Shown here in pieces: positions 15,991 to 29,546 of a stretch of 64,000 nucleotides of DNA. This stretch comes from Halobacillus sp. Marseille-Q1614 (lineage in GTDB: Bacteria > Bacillota > Bacilli > Bacillales > Halobacillaceae). Below the pieces are notes generated by a model. It was not told the DNA's origin, ran no database searches, and worked only from the letters and a program-made list of their open reading frames with translations. The translations under genes and the position numbers were made by a program. The stretch lies in contig NZ_CADDWH010000001.1 of assembly GCF_902809865.1 (NCBI RefSeq), positions 124,001-188,000 on the forward strand. Direction: 5' to 3'. Within the stretch, counting starts at the first letter, position 1; every line of letters begins with the position of its first letter.

Positions 15991-16539
15991 ATGTTCACAT
16001 TAAAAGTAGATCAGGAGATTTCCTTAAAGCTGCTGGAAAAGAAAGACGCGAAAGAGCTGTTTACTTTGGTCGACCAGTACCGTACATACTTAAGAGAGTG
16101 GCTGCCATGGGTTGACAACATGAATCAGGAAACAGACTATGAACCTATCATCGAAATGTGGTTAAAACAGTTCGCTTCCAATGATGGCTTTCAAGCGGGC
16201 ATTCTCTACAATGGAAAACTAGCCGGCATGGTCGGATTTCATGGAATCGACTGGTCCAATCGAAAAACGAGCATCGGCTATTGGCTGGCTGAGAATTACC
16301 AGGGGCATGGCATTATGACGAAAACGGTCAACGCTTTAATCGATTGCGCTTTTTCAGAATACGATCTAAACCGTGTGGAAATCCACTGCGGCGTAGAAAA
16401 TTACAAGAGCCGAAGCATTCCTGAGCGAATCGGGATGAAGAAAGAAGGGGTTGTAAGGGAAGACGAGTTTCTCTACGATCATTATCTCGATACGGTTCTT
16501 TACAGTCTTCTTAAAAAAGAGTGGAAGCAGAGCGTTTAA
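15991..16539 (+). CDS. GNAT acetyltransferase, RimJ/RimL (YdaF-like)
   Basis: 182 residues. It opens with LKLLEKKDAKELFTLVD and the YLREWLPWVD stretch typical of the YdaF/RimL group. The acetyl-CoA loop is YQGHGIMTKTV and the end motif is SIPERIGMKKEGV. Family members acetylate protein N-termini (ribosomal proteins) or small amines. The start has AGAGAGGAGTG upstream of the ATG. A terminator follows. The protein has no close neighbour and probably acts in the cytoplasm. Confidence 0.88.
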   Translation: MFTLKVDQEISLKLLEKKDAKELFTLVDQYRTYLREWLPWVDNMNQETDYEPIIEMWLKQFASNDGFQAGILYNGKLAGMVGFHGIDWSNRKTSIGYWLAENYQGHGIMTKTVNALIDCAFSEYDLNRVEIHCGVENYKSRSIPERIGMKKEGVVREDEFLYDHYLDTVLYSLLKKEWKQSV

Positions 16540-16588
16540 TGGCCGATTAAAGCCTAGTCACCTTTAAAAATTATATAGAAATATTATT

Positions 16589-16619
16589 AAACCATTCCGC
16601 TATAAGGGATGGTTTTTTT
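16589..16619 (+). terminator. Rho-independent terminator
   Basis: AAACCATTCC (16589-16598) pairs with GGGATGGTTT (16606-16615), followed by a T run. Confidence 0.85.
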
Positions 16620-16883
16620 GAACTAAGGTTGAGCAAAACAAAGCCCTTTGGAATAATTAAAAATAAAGCATTTGAAAAACCTGGATGGATCAAAAACAGA
16701 ATATAAATAAAAATTAGTATTTTTACTATAGGTTTTATATTAAAATGATTAGAAACTCGAGATGATTTGTAACAAAAATAGAGATGTTATTATGCCCGTT
16801 TACGAACTAAGTACGCCAAGTTACTATGCTGGATGCCGGCAGTTTATCAAAAGGCTATACGATTTCTAAAGGGGGAGATTGTT
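16620..16883. other. intergenic region before the two-component system
   Basis: About 260 AT-rich bases. A GGGGGAGA ribosome site for the response regulator lies at 16871-16878. I found no clear cre site, riboswitch or small gene. A promoter must be here, but no confident -35/-10 pair stands out. Confidence 0.4.
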
Positions 16884-18410
16884 GTGAGTAGTCTGTACGG
16901 GGTTTTAGTGGTCGATGATGAAATGCTGATCAGACAGGGGATTATCAATTATATTAATTGGGAAGAGGAAGGTTTTCAAATCGTCGGGGAAGCTTCCAAT
17001 GGGAGAGAAGCACTGCAATTAATTGAGGAACTGCAGCCGCATATTATTATGACGGATGTTGTGATGCCTGATGTGGATGGAATCGAATTAGTAAAACAGG
17101 TAAAAAAGAAGTATCCAAGTATTGAAATAATCGTATTAAGCAGTTTTGAGAATTTTGATTACGTTCGATCTACGTTTCAAAGCGGTGTCGCGGACTATAT
17201 TCTTAAGCCTCAACTAAATGGGGAAGAATTAATTAAAACCTTGCGGAAGATCGTTCCGGCTCCTTCCCTATCTGATAAAAGGAAGCCTAGTGAAGTTGCC
17301 ATCGAGGAAGTTTTACAAAAGTGTGTACACGGTTATGCTTTAACAAGTGAAGAAGAGAGGCTTATGGAAGGATTGCCCTATGAGCAATACTGTCTGGCCG
17401 CCCTTTTTCATAAAAAGAGAGAAGCCTTAACCTACGCTGCAGTCTCTGAACAATTAAGCCAGCAGTTTGGGTCATTTAAATCCTGGCTAATTCCTTTAAA
17501 TGTAAGCGGTACCGAAGTGGTGCTTTATAATTTTGAAGCCGATCAGCTTCCTTCCATTAAACAAAGCCTTGCTCAATTAAATGAGCAGTATCGCCAGTCA
17601 AGCACTTCTATGGTGATGAGCGTTCCGTTTCAAACCATTGATGAGATAAAAAGCGTGTACGAAAATAATCTCTTAAAGATGATAGATTACCTATTTTATC
17701 TGACAGAAGAACCTGTATTGTTCTATGATTCTTTACCTGAGGTCATCGAATACAAACCTTTTAATTTAAGTCAGTTTATTGAAATTTTTAAGCAGAAAAA
17801 GTTCGATGTTGCCATTCATTCTTTAGAGGAGCATATCGAATTATTAACTCACAACTATACGAAAGATATATTTGAATTTAAATCGTGGCTGGAAAATATC
17901 ATTTTTAATGTGATCGTTCTGCTGGGCAATATGAAATATGATGTAGAAGATTTGGAGACAGCAAAATATGAATATTTTACGGATATAAATGAAGCCCAGG
18001 AGGCTGGACAGGCAGTCAGCCGATTTAAAGATTTTCTGGAATCTGTTCAAAAAATAATCAAGGTACATGATAATAAGAATGATTCTCCTAATATCCAGCA
18101 TTTGCTGCAATACATCGAAGATCACTATACAGAACCTCTATCTTTAACCACTTTAGCTGAACATTTTCACTTTAATCCTTCTTATTTATCCAGTTATTTT
18201 AGTTCTCATCTTCATATCGGGTTTAGTGATTATTTGAATCAAGTGAGAATAGAGAAGGCAAAGCATATTCTCGCATCCAGCTCAGCTTCTGTCAGCCAGG
18301 TAAGTGAGATGGTGGGTTATGGAGAACCCAGTTATTTCTGTAAAGTATTTAAGCGGATCGAAGGACTGTCACCGGGCCGTTATCGAAAGAAAAGTTCATC
18401 AATGATTTGA
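16884..18410 (+). CDS. AraC-type response regulator (YesN-like)
   Basis: 508 residues from GTG 16884, with GGGGGAG six bases upstream; the frame extends to 16833 without such a site. The receiver domain (about 1-122) has the DDE acidic pocket (VVDDEML), phosphoacceptor D58 (MTDVVMPDVDG) and KPQ lysine. A long middle region (about 130-395) follows. The C-terminal AraC DNA-binding domain (about 400-505) carries LAEHFHFNPSYLSSYF and ends VGYGEPSYFCKVFKRIEGLSP. It is followed after 9 bases by its sensor kinase and controls, by position, the galactan operon downstream. Confidence 0.92.
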   Translation: MSSLYGVLVVDDEMLIRQGIINYINWEEEGFQIVGEASNGREALQLIEELQPHIIMTDVVMPDVDGIELVKQVKKKYPSIEIIVLSSFENFDYVRSTFQSGVADYILKPQLNGEELIKTLRKIVPAPSLSDKRKPSEVAIEEVLQKCVHGYALTSEEERLMEGLPYEQYCLAALFHKKREALTYAAVSEQLSQQFGSFKSWLIPLNVSGTEVVLYNFEADQLPSIKQSLAQLNEQYRQSSTSMVMSVPFQTIDEIKSVYENNLLKMIDYLFYLTEEPVLFYDSLPEVIEYKPFNLSQFIEIFKQKKFDVAIHSLEEHIELLTHNYTKDIFEFKSWLENIIFNVIVLLGNMKYDVEDLETAKYEYFTDINEAQEAGQAVSRFKDFLESVQKIIKVHDNKNDSPNIQHLLQYIEDHYTEPLSLTTLAEHFHFNPSYLSSYFSSHLHIGFSDYLNQVRIEKAKHILASSSASVSQVSEMVGYGEPSYFCKVFKRIEGLSPGRYRKKSSSMI

Positions 18411-18419
18411 GGACTGACT

Positions 18420-20240
18420 ATGAAAAAAATTTTACGAGCCATTCAAATCAATAGTTTATTTATTAAAATGTTTCTTGTCATGGTTATTAGCATCATTACC
18501 GTTACTGTGCTCGTTACGTTTAGCACCATTCGCATGTCTAATAATCTATTTATTGAAACTTTCAGCATTACGAACACAAAAGTACTTAACCAAATTAGGC
18601 AGCAGTTTGAATCTTACAGCTATTCGGTTGTGTTTACGACCATCAACGTGCAGAACAACGGGACGATTAAGCGGTTATTAACAAAAGAGAATGTAAGCTC
18701 ACTTGAAACGTCCAATACCTTTTATACCATCGAGGAGCAAATGGAAAGGATTTTTTCTAGTAATCCAAATGACGCCAACATGATTATTTTGGGTAAAAAC
18801 AGACGGTTATTTAATATGAAATATATCAATTGGTCGGTTTCGGCTGATACGCTTATCGACCATCAGATCACGCAAACCACAGAGGCGAATCCTAATGAGA
18901 TTATGTATCAATTTGTTTCAGATGGGGAGTTTACTGACGGCCGGCCTATGATCGTCGCGACAAAGGCGCTTACGGAGAGGTCCACGGAAAACGTTTATGG
19001 TTATTTATATATCCCCATTCGTGAACGCGATCTCAGGGAGTTTTATGATGGCTACACGAGCGAAGGGAACAGTGTACTCGTCATGAATGGAAACGGCAGG
19101 ATTATTTCTAGTAACGACGAGAAATTAATTGGACAGCATGCACCTGACTTGTTGGAAGCTGCCAAAGAAACAGAAGAAAACAGGCTGGAATATCAGAATG
19201 TACACGTTTTCGATAAAGATTATATGCTGCTGACGGCTGATCTGCCCGCACTTGATATGTATCTTGTAAACCTTGTGGATAAAGAACTGGTTTTAGAAAA
19301 CTTGGTGGATACTAAAGAAATTGTCCTGATAAGTATAGGTATTGTAGTGCTCGCGGTTGCAGTTGTACTTATTATATCGAGAAGAATCACAACCCCGCTG
19401 CGCCGACTAGTTAAGGAAATTTCTGATATGGCAAAGTACGATTTTAATAAACCTGTCGAAGAGAGTGGCGGCTATGAAGCAAGGAAATTGGCTCATGCCT
19501 TTAACTATATGCTCAGTGAATTACAGGATCATGTTGATGATTTACTTAAGGCTCAGCGAAAGCAGAGAAAGTCTGAACTTGAAGCCCTGCAGCACCAGAT
19601 TAATCCACACTTCCTTTATAACACGTTAACGTCCGTCAAATTCCTCGTCAAAGAGAATAAAAAAGAAGAAGCTTTTGAGACCATTGATGCGCTGATTCCA
19701 CTATTACAGAATGCACTTGGTAATGTGGACGAGACCATTACCGTTGAACAAGAAGTGGCTAACATAAAAAACTATGTTTTAATTAATCAAACAAGATATG
19801 GAGATCGAATTAAAGTAAATACCCTTATCTCTCCGGATTGTTTACACTATCACTTGCCTAAGCTTGTAATCCAGCCATTTATAGAAAATGCGTTTTTCCA
19901 TGCTTTCACCGATAAGAAGCAAGGGTTTATTCAAATCATGATTGCCCAAAGAGATAATAAGCTTATTTGTGAGGTTATCGACACGGGTGATGGCATGAGG
20001 ATAGACAAAATGCACAGTCATAGAGGGAAGAGACAGCTTTTCAGCGGCATTGGTGTTAGGAATGTCCATGAGAGAATTCAACTGTTATTTGGTTCTGACT
20101 ATGGAGTGGAAGTATCGAGCGAATTGAAAAAAGGGACAAAAGTAAAAATTATCTTGCCTCTATTAGACGAAAGTTCTAAAGAAATTACCAAATCTAAAAA
20201 TAATACAAAAAAAGGCTTTCTTCGCGGGGAAAACTTCTAA
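18420..20240 (+). CDS. sensor histidine kinase (YesM-like, LytS-type)
   Basis: 606 residues. A first membrane segment (about 16-38), a large extracellular sensor region (about 39-295, probably dCache-like), a second membrane segment (about 297-318), a HAMP domain, then the His_kinase block. Phosphoacceptor H397 is in QHQINPHFLYNTL. The ATPase half has QPFIENAFFHAF and the G box DTGDGM. It probably senses an extracellular sugar or the loaded binding protein and phosphorylates the regulator encoded just upstream. A terminator follows, so the ABC operon is a separate unit. Confidence 0.92.
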   Translation: MKKILRAIQINSLFIKMFLVMVISIITVTVLVTFSTIRMSNNLFIETFSITNTKVLNQIRQQFESYSYSVVFTTINVQNNGTIKRLLTKENVSSLETSNTFYTIEEQMERIFSSNPNDANMIILGKNRRLFNMKYINWSVSADTLIDHQITQTTEANPNEIMYQFVSDGEFTDGRPMIVATKALTERSTENVYGYLYIPIRERDLREFYDGYTSEGNSVLVMNGNGRIISSNDEKLIGQHAPDLLEAAKETEENRLEYQNVHVFDKDYMLLTADLPALDMYLVNLVDKELVLENLVDTKEIVLISIGIVVLAVAVVLIISRRITTPLRRLVKEISDMAKYDFNKPVEESGGYEARKLAHAFNYMLSELQDHVDDLLKAQRKQRKSELEALQHQINPHFLYNTLTSVKFLVKENKKEEAFETIDALIPLLQNALGNVDETITVEQEVANIKNYVLINQTRYGDRIKVNTLISPDCLHYHLPKLVIQPFIENAFFHAFTDKKQGFIQIMIAQRDNKLICEVIDTGDGMRIDKMHSHRGKRQLFSGIGVRNVHERIQLLFGSDYGVEVSSELKKGTKVKIILPLLDESSKEITKSKNNTKKGFLRGENF

Positions 20241-20261
20241 AGATATTTAAATAAATATCTA

Positions 20262-20288
20262 AAGATCGTTCTAACGGTCTTTTTTTTA
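20262..20288 (+). terminator. terminator of the two-component operon
   Basis: AAGATCGTT (20262-20270) pairs with AACGGTCTT (20273-20281), followed by seven T residues. A second weak hairpin AGATATTTA/AAATATCT precedes it. Confidence 0.75.
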
Positions 20289-20316
20289 TGGATGGTATGA
20301 TTTGATCAAGCGGTAA

Positions 20317-20330
20317 TGATAACGCTTACA
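20317..20330 (+). promoter_or_regulatory. cre site (CcpA operator)
   Basis: TGATAACGCTTACA matches the consensus TGWAARCGYTWNCW at 13 of 14 positions. It sits 22 bases before the start of the binding-protein gene, consistent with glucose repression of the galactan operon by CcpA. Confidence 0.75.
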
Positions 20331-20351
20331 TAAAAGAGGGGGGATTCATGA

Positions 20352-21647
20352 ATGAAGGATTTACAGTTTAAAAAGGGATGGCTTCTCGTGGTGGCCATGA
20401 TAACAGTCCTGATGCTGGCAGCTTGTTCTTCTGATGATGCAAGCGGGGATTCTGGAGACGGTGAAGAGCCGGATCAAATTACAGCTTGGGCATGGGATCC
20501 GTATTTTAACATTGCGGCCCTGAATCTTGCGAAAGAAAATTATGATGGTGACATTAACCTCGAAATTATTGAAAATGCACAGGATGATATTGTTTCAAAA
20601 TTAAATACTGGGCTTAGCTCCGGAAGTATGAAGGGGATGCCTAATATTGTATTAATTGAAGACCAGAGAGCACAAAGCTTCCTGCAGTCATATCCAGATG
20701 CTTTCTATCCAATTAACGACTATATTAATACGGATGATTTCGCTAACTACAAAATTGAACCTACAAGTCTTGATGGAAACCAGTATGGACTGCCATTTGA
20801 TACAGGCGTAACGGGACTTTTCTACCGTACCGACTATCTTGAAGAAGCTGGGTACACGAAGGAAGACCTTAGCGGTATCACTTGGGAAAAGTATATTGAA
20901 ATCGGTAAAGATGTAAAAGAGAAAACAGGCAAAGATATGATTTCCCTTGATCCAAATGACTTAGGTATTATTCGTGTCATGATTCAAAGTGCAGGTTCCT
21001 GGTACGTTGAAGATGATGGAAGCACGGTAAACCTTGTAGATAACGAACCTTTAAGAAAAGCTTTTGAAAACTATAAAGCTATGATTGAAGCAGATTTTGT
21101 AAAAGCTAACTCTGACTGGAGCCAGTTCATTGCTTCTTTCAACAGCGGCGATGTGGCAACTGTTCCAAGCGGTAACTGGATTGGAGCCAGTATTCAGGCG
21201 GAAGAATCTCAGGCTGGTAATTGGGAAGTAGCTCCAATTCCACGCCTTGATATGGAAGGTGCCGTTAATGCGTCAAACCAGGGAGGAAGCTCCTTCTATG
21301 TGTTAAACATTCCTGGTAAAGAAAAAGCAGCCGAATTTCTTGGTGAAACATTTGGCGCAAGCAACGAATTCTATCAGGAGCTCGTCCAAGAAGTCGGTGC
21401 GATCGGTACTTACACACCAGCTTCAGACGGAGAAGCTTATCAGAAAGAAGACGAATTTTTCAGTGGACAAAAGGTTATTTCTGACTACTCTACGTGGATG
21501 GAAGAGATCCCTAGCGTAAACTATGGTTTGCATACCTATGCGATTGAAGATATTTTGGCAGCGGAAATGCAAAACTACTTAAAAGGGAAAAGCTTAGATG
21601 ATGCATTAGCAGATGCCCAGGCACAAGCTGAATCGCAATTGAAGTAA
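20352..21647 (+). CDS. ganS: sugar ABC transporter substrate-binding lipoprotein (GanS-like)
   Basis: 431 residues. The lipobox LAAC gives lipidated Cys25. The rest is a family-1 solute-binding protein (FDTGVTGLFYRTDYLEEAG, VPSGNWIGASIQAEE). With the two permeases and GH53/GH42 genes downstream it corresponds to GanS (CycB) of B. subtilis, which binds galacto-oligosaccharides from galactan. The start is ATG 20352 after GGGGGG; an overlapping ATG at 20348 is in another frame. The symbol rests on gene order rather than on close sequence recognition. Confidence 0.88.
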   Translation: MKDLQFKKGWLLVVAMITVLMLAACSSDDASGDSGDGEEPDQITAWAWDPYFNIAALNLAKENYDGDINLEIIENAQDDIVSKLNTGLSSGSMKGMPNIVLIEDQRAQSFLQSYPDAFYPINDYINTDDFANYKIEPTSLDGNQYGLPFDTGVTGLFYRTDYLEEAGYTKEDLSGITWEKYIEIGKDVKEKTGKDMISLDPNDLGIIRVMIQSAGSWYVEDDGSTVNLVDNEPLRKAFENYKAMIEADFVKANSDWSQFIASFNSGDVATVPSGNWIGASIQAEESQAGNWEVAPIPRLDMEGAVNASNQGGSSFYVLNIPGKEKAAEFLGETFGASNEFYQELVQEVGAIGTYTPASDGEAYQKEDEFFSGQKVISDYSTWMEEIPSVNYGLHTYAIEDILAAEMQNYLKGKSLDDALADAQAQAESQLK

Positions 21648-21710
21648 TTTTTCGAGAAGGATAATGCCTTCCCATCTCTAATAAGAGATTCACGGCTAAA
21701 TAGGTTTTTA

Positions 21711-21760
21711 AAAAGGGATTCTGCGAAAGCTGCTCGTACTTTCAAAGAATCCTTTTTCTT
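21711..21760 (+). terminator. intra-operon stem-loop
   Basis: AAAAGGGATTCT (21711-21722) pairs with AGAATCCTTTTT (21746-21757), followed by CTTTAAA. It lies between the binding-protein gene and the permeases. Such hairpins commonly lower permease expression or protect the 3' end of the abundant binding-protein mRNA. Confidence 0.65.
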
Positions 21761-21797
21761 TAAAGCCGGGATTGTCTTATGTGTAAGGAGGAGAAAG

Positions 21798-22720
21798 ATG
21801 AATAAGTTGACCGAAAGAGCAAGTATGTCTTATACCATGAACAAAAAATCAGCCAAAAGCCGGCTGAAAAAGAATTATATCGGATGGATATTTATTCTTA
21901 TCGCTGCACTTGGGATCTGTTTATTTTATTTCTATCCGATGATCAGAGCACTGCTCCTTTCCTTTCAGTCAGGGATGGGAGCCAACTTGGAGTATGTAGG
22001 GTTAGATAACTATATCAGGCTATTTAATGATCCGACCTTCATTGCTGCCCTGACGAACACCTTTATTTACCTGCTCGTTCAAGTTCCCATTATGATTGTT
22101 CTTGCATTATTCTTTTCTGTTTTATTGAACGATGCCACGCTGAAATTCAAAGGGTTCTTCCGGATAGCTATCTTTTTACCATGTGTAACCTCCCTTGTAG
22201 CATATGCCGTTATCTTTAAATATCTGTTTGGGGTAGATGGCTTAATCAATCAGTTTCTTCTTGATATGTCATTGATTTCTCAACCGCTTAATTGGCTGTC
22301 CGATCCAATTCTTGCAAAAATCACAATCATTGCAGCGATCACCTGGAGATGGACAGGGTACAATATGATCTTCTACTTATCGGCATTACAGAATGTAGAC
22401 AAGTCCATGTATGAAGCTGCGAAAATGGACGGAGCTTCAAGCTCTCAGCAATTTTTCTATATTACCGTCCCAATGCTAAAACCCATTATCTTATTTACTT
22501 CGATAATCTCTACGATCGGAACGCTGCAAATTTTTGATGAAATCATGAACATAACAAACGGTGGGCCAGGGAATGCCACGCTTTCCATTTCCATGTACAT
22601 TTACAACCTTTCCTTTGAGTACAGCCCTGACTTTGGATATGCAGCAACAGTATCCTACGTGATTGTAATTCTGATCGTTATCTTATCCTTGATCCAATTT
22701 AAAGTGGCAGGTGATGACAA

Positions 22721-22724
<4 letters not shown>
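21798..22724 (+). CDS. ganP: sugar ABC transporter permease (GanP-like)
   Basis: 308 residues with six membrane segments. The EAA loop that contacts the ATPase is EAAKMDGASSSQQFFYITVP. It is the MalF-type member of the permease pair. The start is ATG 21798 after AAGGAGGAG. It overlaps the next permease by four bases (GTGA), so the two are translationally coupled. No ATPase gene is present in the locus; in B. subtilis the shared ATPase MsmX serves this system. Confidence 0.9.
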
Positions 22725-26678
<3,954 letters not shown>

Positions 26679-26716
26679 GCCATGCCCGCAATCTGGGAGA
26701 AGTAAAGACATGCCTG

Positions 26717-26766
26717 CAAAACTACCTGTTCCCTTGTCCTCTATAGGGGACGGGTAGTTTTATTTA
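26717..26766 (+). terminator. Rho-independent terminator after the GH2 gene
   Basis: AAAACTACC (from 26719) pairs with GGTAGTTTT (to 26761) with inner CCC/GGG pairing, followed by ATTTAG. It separates the transporter/GH2 unit from the GH53 gene, perhaps only partly. Confidence 0.7.
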
Positions 26767-26832
26767 GATTGTTTAATAGGGAGGTGACCGTGCATTCAAG
26801 GCAATATCATAATTTAAGAGAGGAGATCGTGT

Positions 26833-29454
26833 ATGAAATCAGGAAAATTACTTAGCTTGTTTTTAATCGTTCTAATGCTTTTTTCAATAGTTCCTCCTGT
26901 ATCAGCTGAAAAATCTTCAGTTGAAATCAAGGGTGGAGACTTATCGATGGTTCCTGGGGATTTCACTGTATTGCAATTCTCAGCTAATGGAACTTCGATT
27001 GAAGATTACTCCTGGGAAGTAAGCAATGATCATGTTGTCGATGTAGATTCGCATACTGGAAGAATCGATGCCGTAGGAACAGGACAGGCTGCTCTTACAT
27101 TAAATGCAACGGATGATAATGGAAAAGATTATCAGGTCACTAGGAAAGTAACAGTTTCTGGAGGGCCCGCACCAATAGTAGAACCCGTACATGAACTTCA
27201 AAACAACAATAGACCTGACTTTATGATGGGTGCAGATGTTTCTTCATTGCACCAGATTATGGAAGAGGGTAAGAAGTTTTATAATTTAGATGGTCAAGAA
27301 TCACACCTATTTGATGTGTTAGAGGAAAATGGTGTGAACTGGGTTCGATTGAGAGTATGGAACGATCCATATGATAAATTCGGCAACCCTTATGGCGGTG
27401 GAAACAGTAATCTGGATTCCACCATTGCTCTTGCCAAGCAGGCCAAGGAAAGAGGCATGAACCTGTTTGTCACCTTCCATTACAGCGATTTTTGGGCACA
27501 TCCCGGCCAGCAGATTAAACCAAAAGAATGGTCGGATTTAGAAGGCGAGGAACTAGTGGATGCAGTGGGAGACTTTACGACAGAGTCTTTAGAGAAAATG
27601 AAGGCTGAAAGCGTGTATCCGAACATGGTTGGTATCGGCAACGAGACAAATAGCGATATTTTAGATCAGAAGTTCAACCTTACCTCTGAAGGATACATGA
27701 ATCCTGTGGCCGTAGACATTTTTAAAGCCGGTGCCGCAGCTGTACGCAGCACAGATCCTCATGCAGATGATCCAGAGAACAAAGCAATGGTTTCTTTCCA
27801 TCTTGCTAACGGCAACAATACATGGCTCTATAACAGTTTTGCTTCAGCTATGGAAAAAAATGATGTCGACTATGATGCCATTGGTGCATCTTACTATCTA
27901 TCATGGCATGGAACATACGATGAAGTGTTAAATAATCTCAATAACATCACCGAGAAATACGGGAAGTATGCATTCATCGCTGAAACAGCCTACCCTTGGA
28001 CGATCCAGGAAGATGCCGGTGACGACACACCACAAAATTTTAAGCATGGCGATGTCAGTACTGTTGGATTGGCAGCTTCTATTCAAGGACAAGCTACGGC
28101 TCTTCGCGAGGTTATTAATGTGGCAGCAAATATTAAGAATGAAAAAGGCCTGGGGGCTTTTTATTGGGAACCAGCCTGGCTGCCGGGTAACACAACAGGA
28201 TGGGCGACTCCATATGGAACAGGATGGGAAGTAGCCGGCTTATTTGATATCAATGGCTATGCGCTTCCTTCGCTTCAAACTTTTAATCTGGTAAGAGGCG
28301 GCCAGATGGTACCTGATGATGCGGAAGAGTATGCGTACGGCTGGGAAACCCAAGTCGTTTTAAATAAGGGTAACAGCCTTCAGATGCCGGAAGAGATTAT
28401 AGCTGTCAAAAACAACGGAATGATGGGAGATAGCAAGCGTTCGATCACGAAACAGCCGGTGGAATGGAACGAGGAAAACGTGGCGGAAGTTAATGTAAAT
28501 GTTCCTGGAGAATACATCGTGTTTGGAAGTGTTGCCGGTAAAGAAAATAATGCCTTTGCTCATGTCATTGTAAGAGAAAATGCGTCATCGGCTGCCAAAG
28601 CGCCAACGTTCAGCCTGCCTGATGGCCGTGAGGTAAACGTTGCAGATGGTGATGGATACTCTTATTCGACGAGGCATGTTGTAAAGGGTGGGAGCTATAT
28701 TGAGCTTGATACAGAGACTCCGAATGCAGGGATTTACTTTACGATCGATGGCGCCAATCCGATCAGCGGCAGCGGATCAACGAAAGAACTAGCAGGAGCT
28801 CCGTATATTAAAGACTATGATTCGATCCGTGTATATGCCGGTCCGATCCAAATTTCTCAAAACGTTAATATTCAGGCCGCGTCGAAACGATCGGGCTACA
28901 ATTACGTGTCTGGCCAGTGGGGCTCAGAACGAACGATCTTGGATTACAGTCCAATCGTAAGTTCAAGCTATAAGGCCGTTTACGATTATAGTGATGAGCT
29001 GCTCGCTAATGGCGGATTTGAAACCGGCAACTTGCGTGGATGGAAACTGAAGAGCAAAGCAGCGGAAGCTGAAGTCATTACACCTGATGATTTTGTAACA
29101 GAAGCTTATGCCGGCGATCACTCGCTTAAGTTTTCCCTTGAGCCGGGAGAAAAGTTGAATTTAAGACAAAAGGTTAAGAAACTCCCTGATGGTCAATACA
29201 AGCTTTCTCTTTATGCCAGAGGAGAAAACCAAACCACTGATGAGACAGACATGCAGCTTTCTGCAATTACCCAAGGAAAGGAGCTCAGCACTAAGGTAGA
29301 AACGATGGACGTTCCTGGAGGTAAAATGATTTGGAGAAAGTATTCGATTGAAAATATTGAAGTTAGAAACGGAAACTTAGAAATTAATTTTGATGCGGAA
29401 ACGAGTGGATCTTACTCGGGTTACCTCGACCACTTTGTCTTAGAAAAACAATAA
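26833..29454 (+). CDS. ganB: secreted arabinogalactan endo-beta-1,4-galactanase (GH53), multidomain
   Basis: 873 residues, about twice the length of B. subtilis GanB. Signal peptide 1-25; a Big2-like domain (about 30-108, with SWEVSNDHVVDVDSHTGRI); GH53 barrel (about 125-510) with acid/base E271 in GIGNETN and nucleophile E384 in FIAETAYPW; a strand-rich region with TIDGANPISGSGSTKEL (chitobiase-C-like, about 595-715); and a C-terminal carbohydrate-binding module (about 723-873) starting LANGGFETGNLRGW, of the CBM4/CBM61 kind. CBM61 is known to bind beta-1,4-galactan and occurs with GH53. It cuts galactan outside the cell to supply the ABC importer. Confidence 0.92.
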   Translation: MKSGKLLSLFLIVLMLFSIVPPVSAEKSSVEIKGGDLSMVPGDFTVLQFSANGTSIEDYSWEVSNDHVVDVDSHTGRIDAVGTGQAALTLNATDDNGKDYQVTRKVTVSGGPAPIVEPVHELQNNNRPDFMMGADVSSLHQIMEEGKKFYNLDGQESHLFDVLEENGVNWVRLRVWNDPYDKFGNPYGGGNSNLDSTIALAKQAKERGMNLFVTFHYSDFWAHPGQQIKPKEWSDLEGEELVDAVGDFTTESLEKMKAESVYPNMVGIGNETNSDILDQKFNLTSEGYMNPVAVDIFKAGAAAVRSTDPHADDPENKAMVSFHLANGNNTWLYNSFASAMEKNDVDYDAIGASYYLSWHGTYDEVLNNLNNITEKYGKYAFIAETAYPWTIQEDAGDDTPQNFKHGDVSTVGLAASIQGQATALREVINVAANIKNEKGLGAFYWEPAWLPGNTTGWATPYGTGWEVAGLFDINGYALPSLQTFNLVRGGQMVPDDAEEYAYGWETQVVLNKGNSLQMPEEIIAVKNNGMMGDSKRSITKQPVEWNEENVAEVNVNVPGEYIVFGSVAGKENNAFAHVIVRENASSAAKAPTFSLPDGREVNVADGDGYSYSTRHVVKGGSYIELDTETPNAGIYFTIDGANPISGSGSTKELAGAPYIKDYDSIRVYAGPIQISQNVNIQAASKRSGYNYVSGQWGSERTILDYSPIVSSSYKAVYDYSDELLANGGFETGNLRGWKLKSKAAEAEVITPDDFVTEAYAGDHSLKFSLEPGEKLNLRQKVKKLPDGQYKLSLYARGENQTTDETDMQLSAITQGKELSTKVETMDVPGGKMIWRKYSIENIEVRNGNLEINFDAETSGSYSGYLDHFVLEKQ

Positions 29455-29465
29455 AGTACATGATC

Positions 29466-29514
29466 ATCCCCTTGTTTTGCCTAGAAGGGAGACAGGGGGA
29501 ATTTTATTTAGTTT
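29466..29514 (+). terminator. stem-loop after the GH53 gene
   Basis: CCCCTTGT and ACAGGGGG arms (about 29468-29475 and 29492-29499) followed by AATTTTATTT. It is a probable terminator or processing site before the GH42 gene. Confidence 0.6.
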
Positions 29515-29546
29515 TCCACTTGATTAAGTAGAAGAAAGGTGATTAT

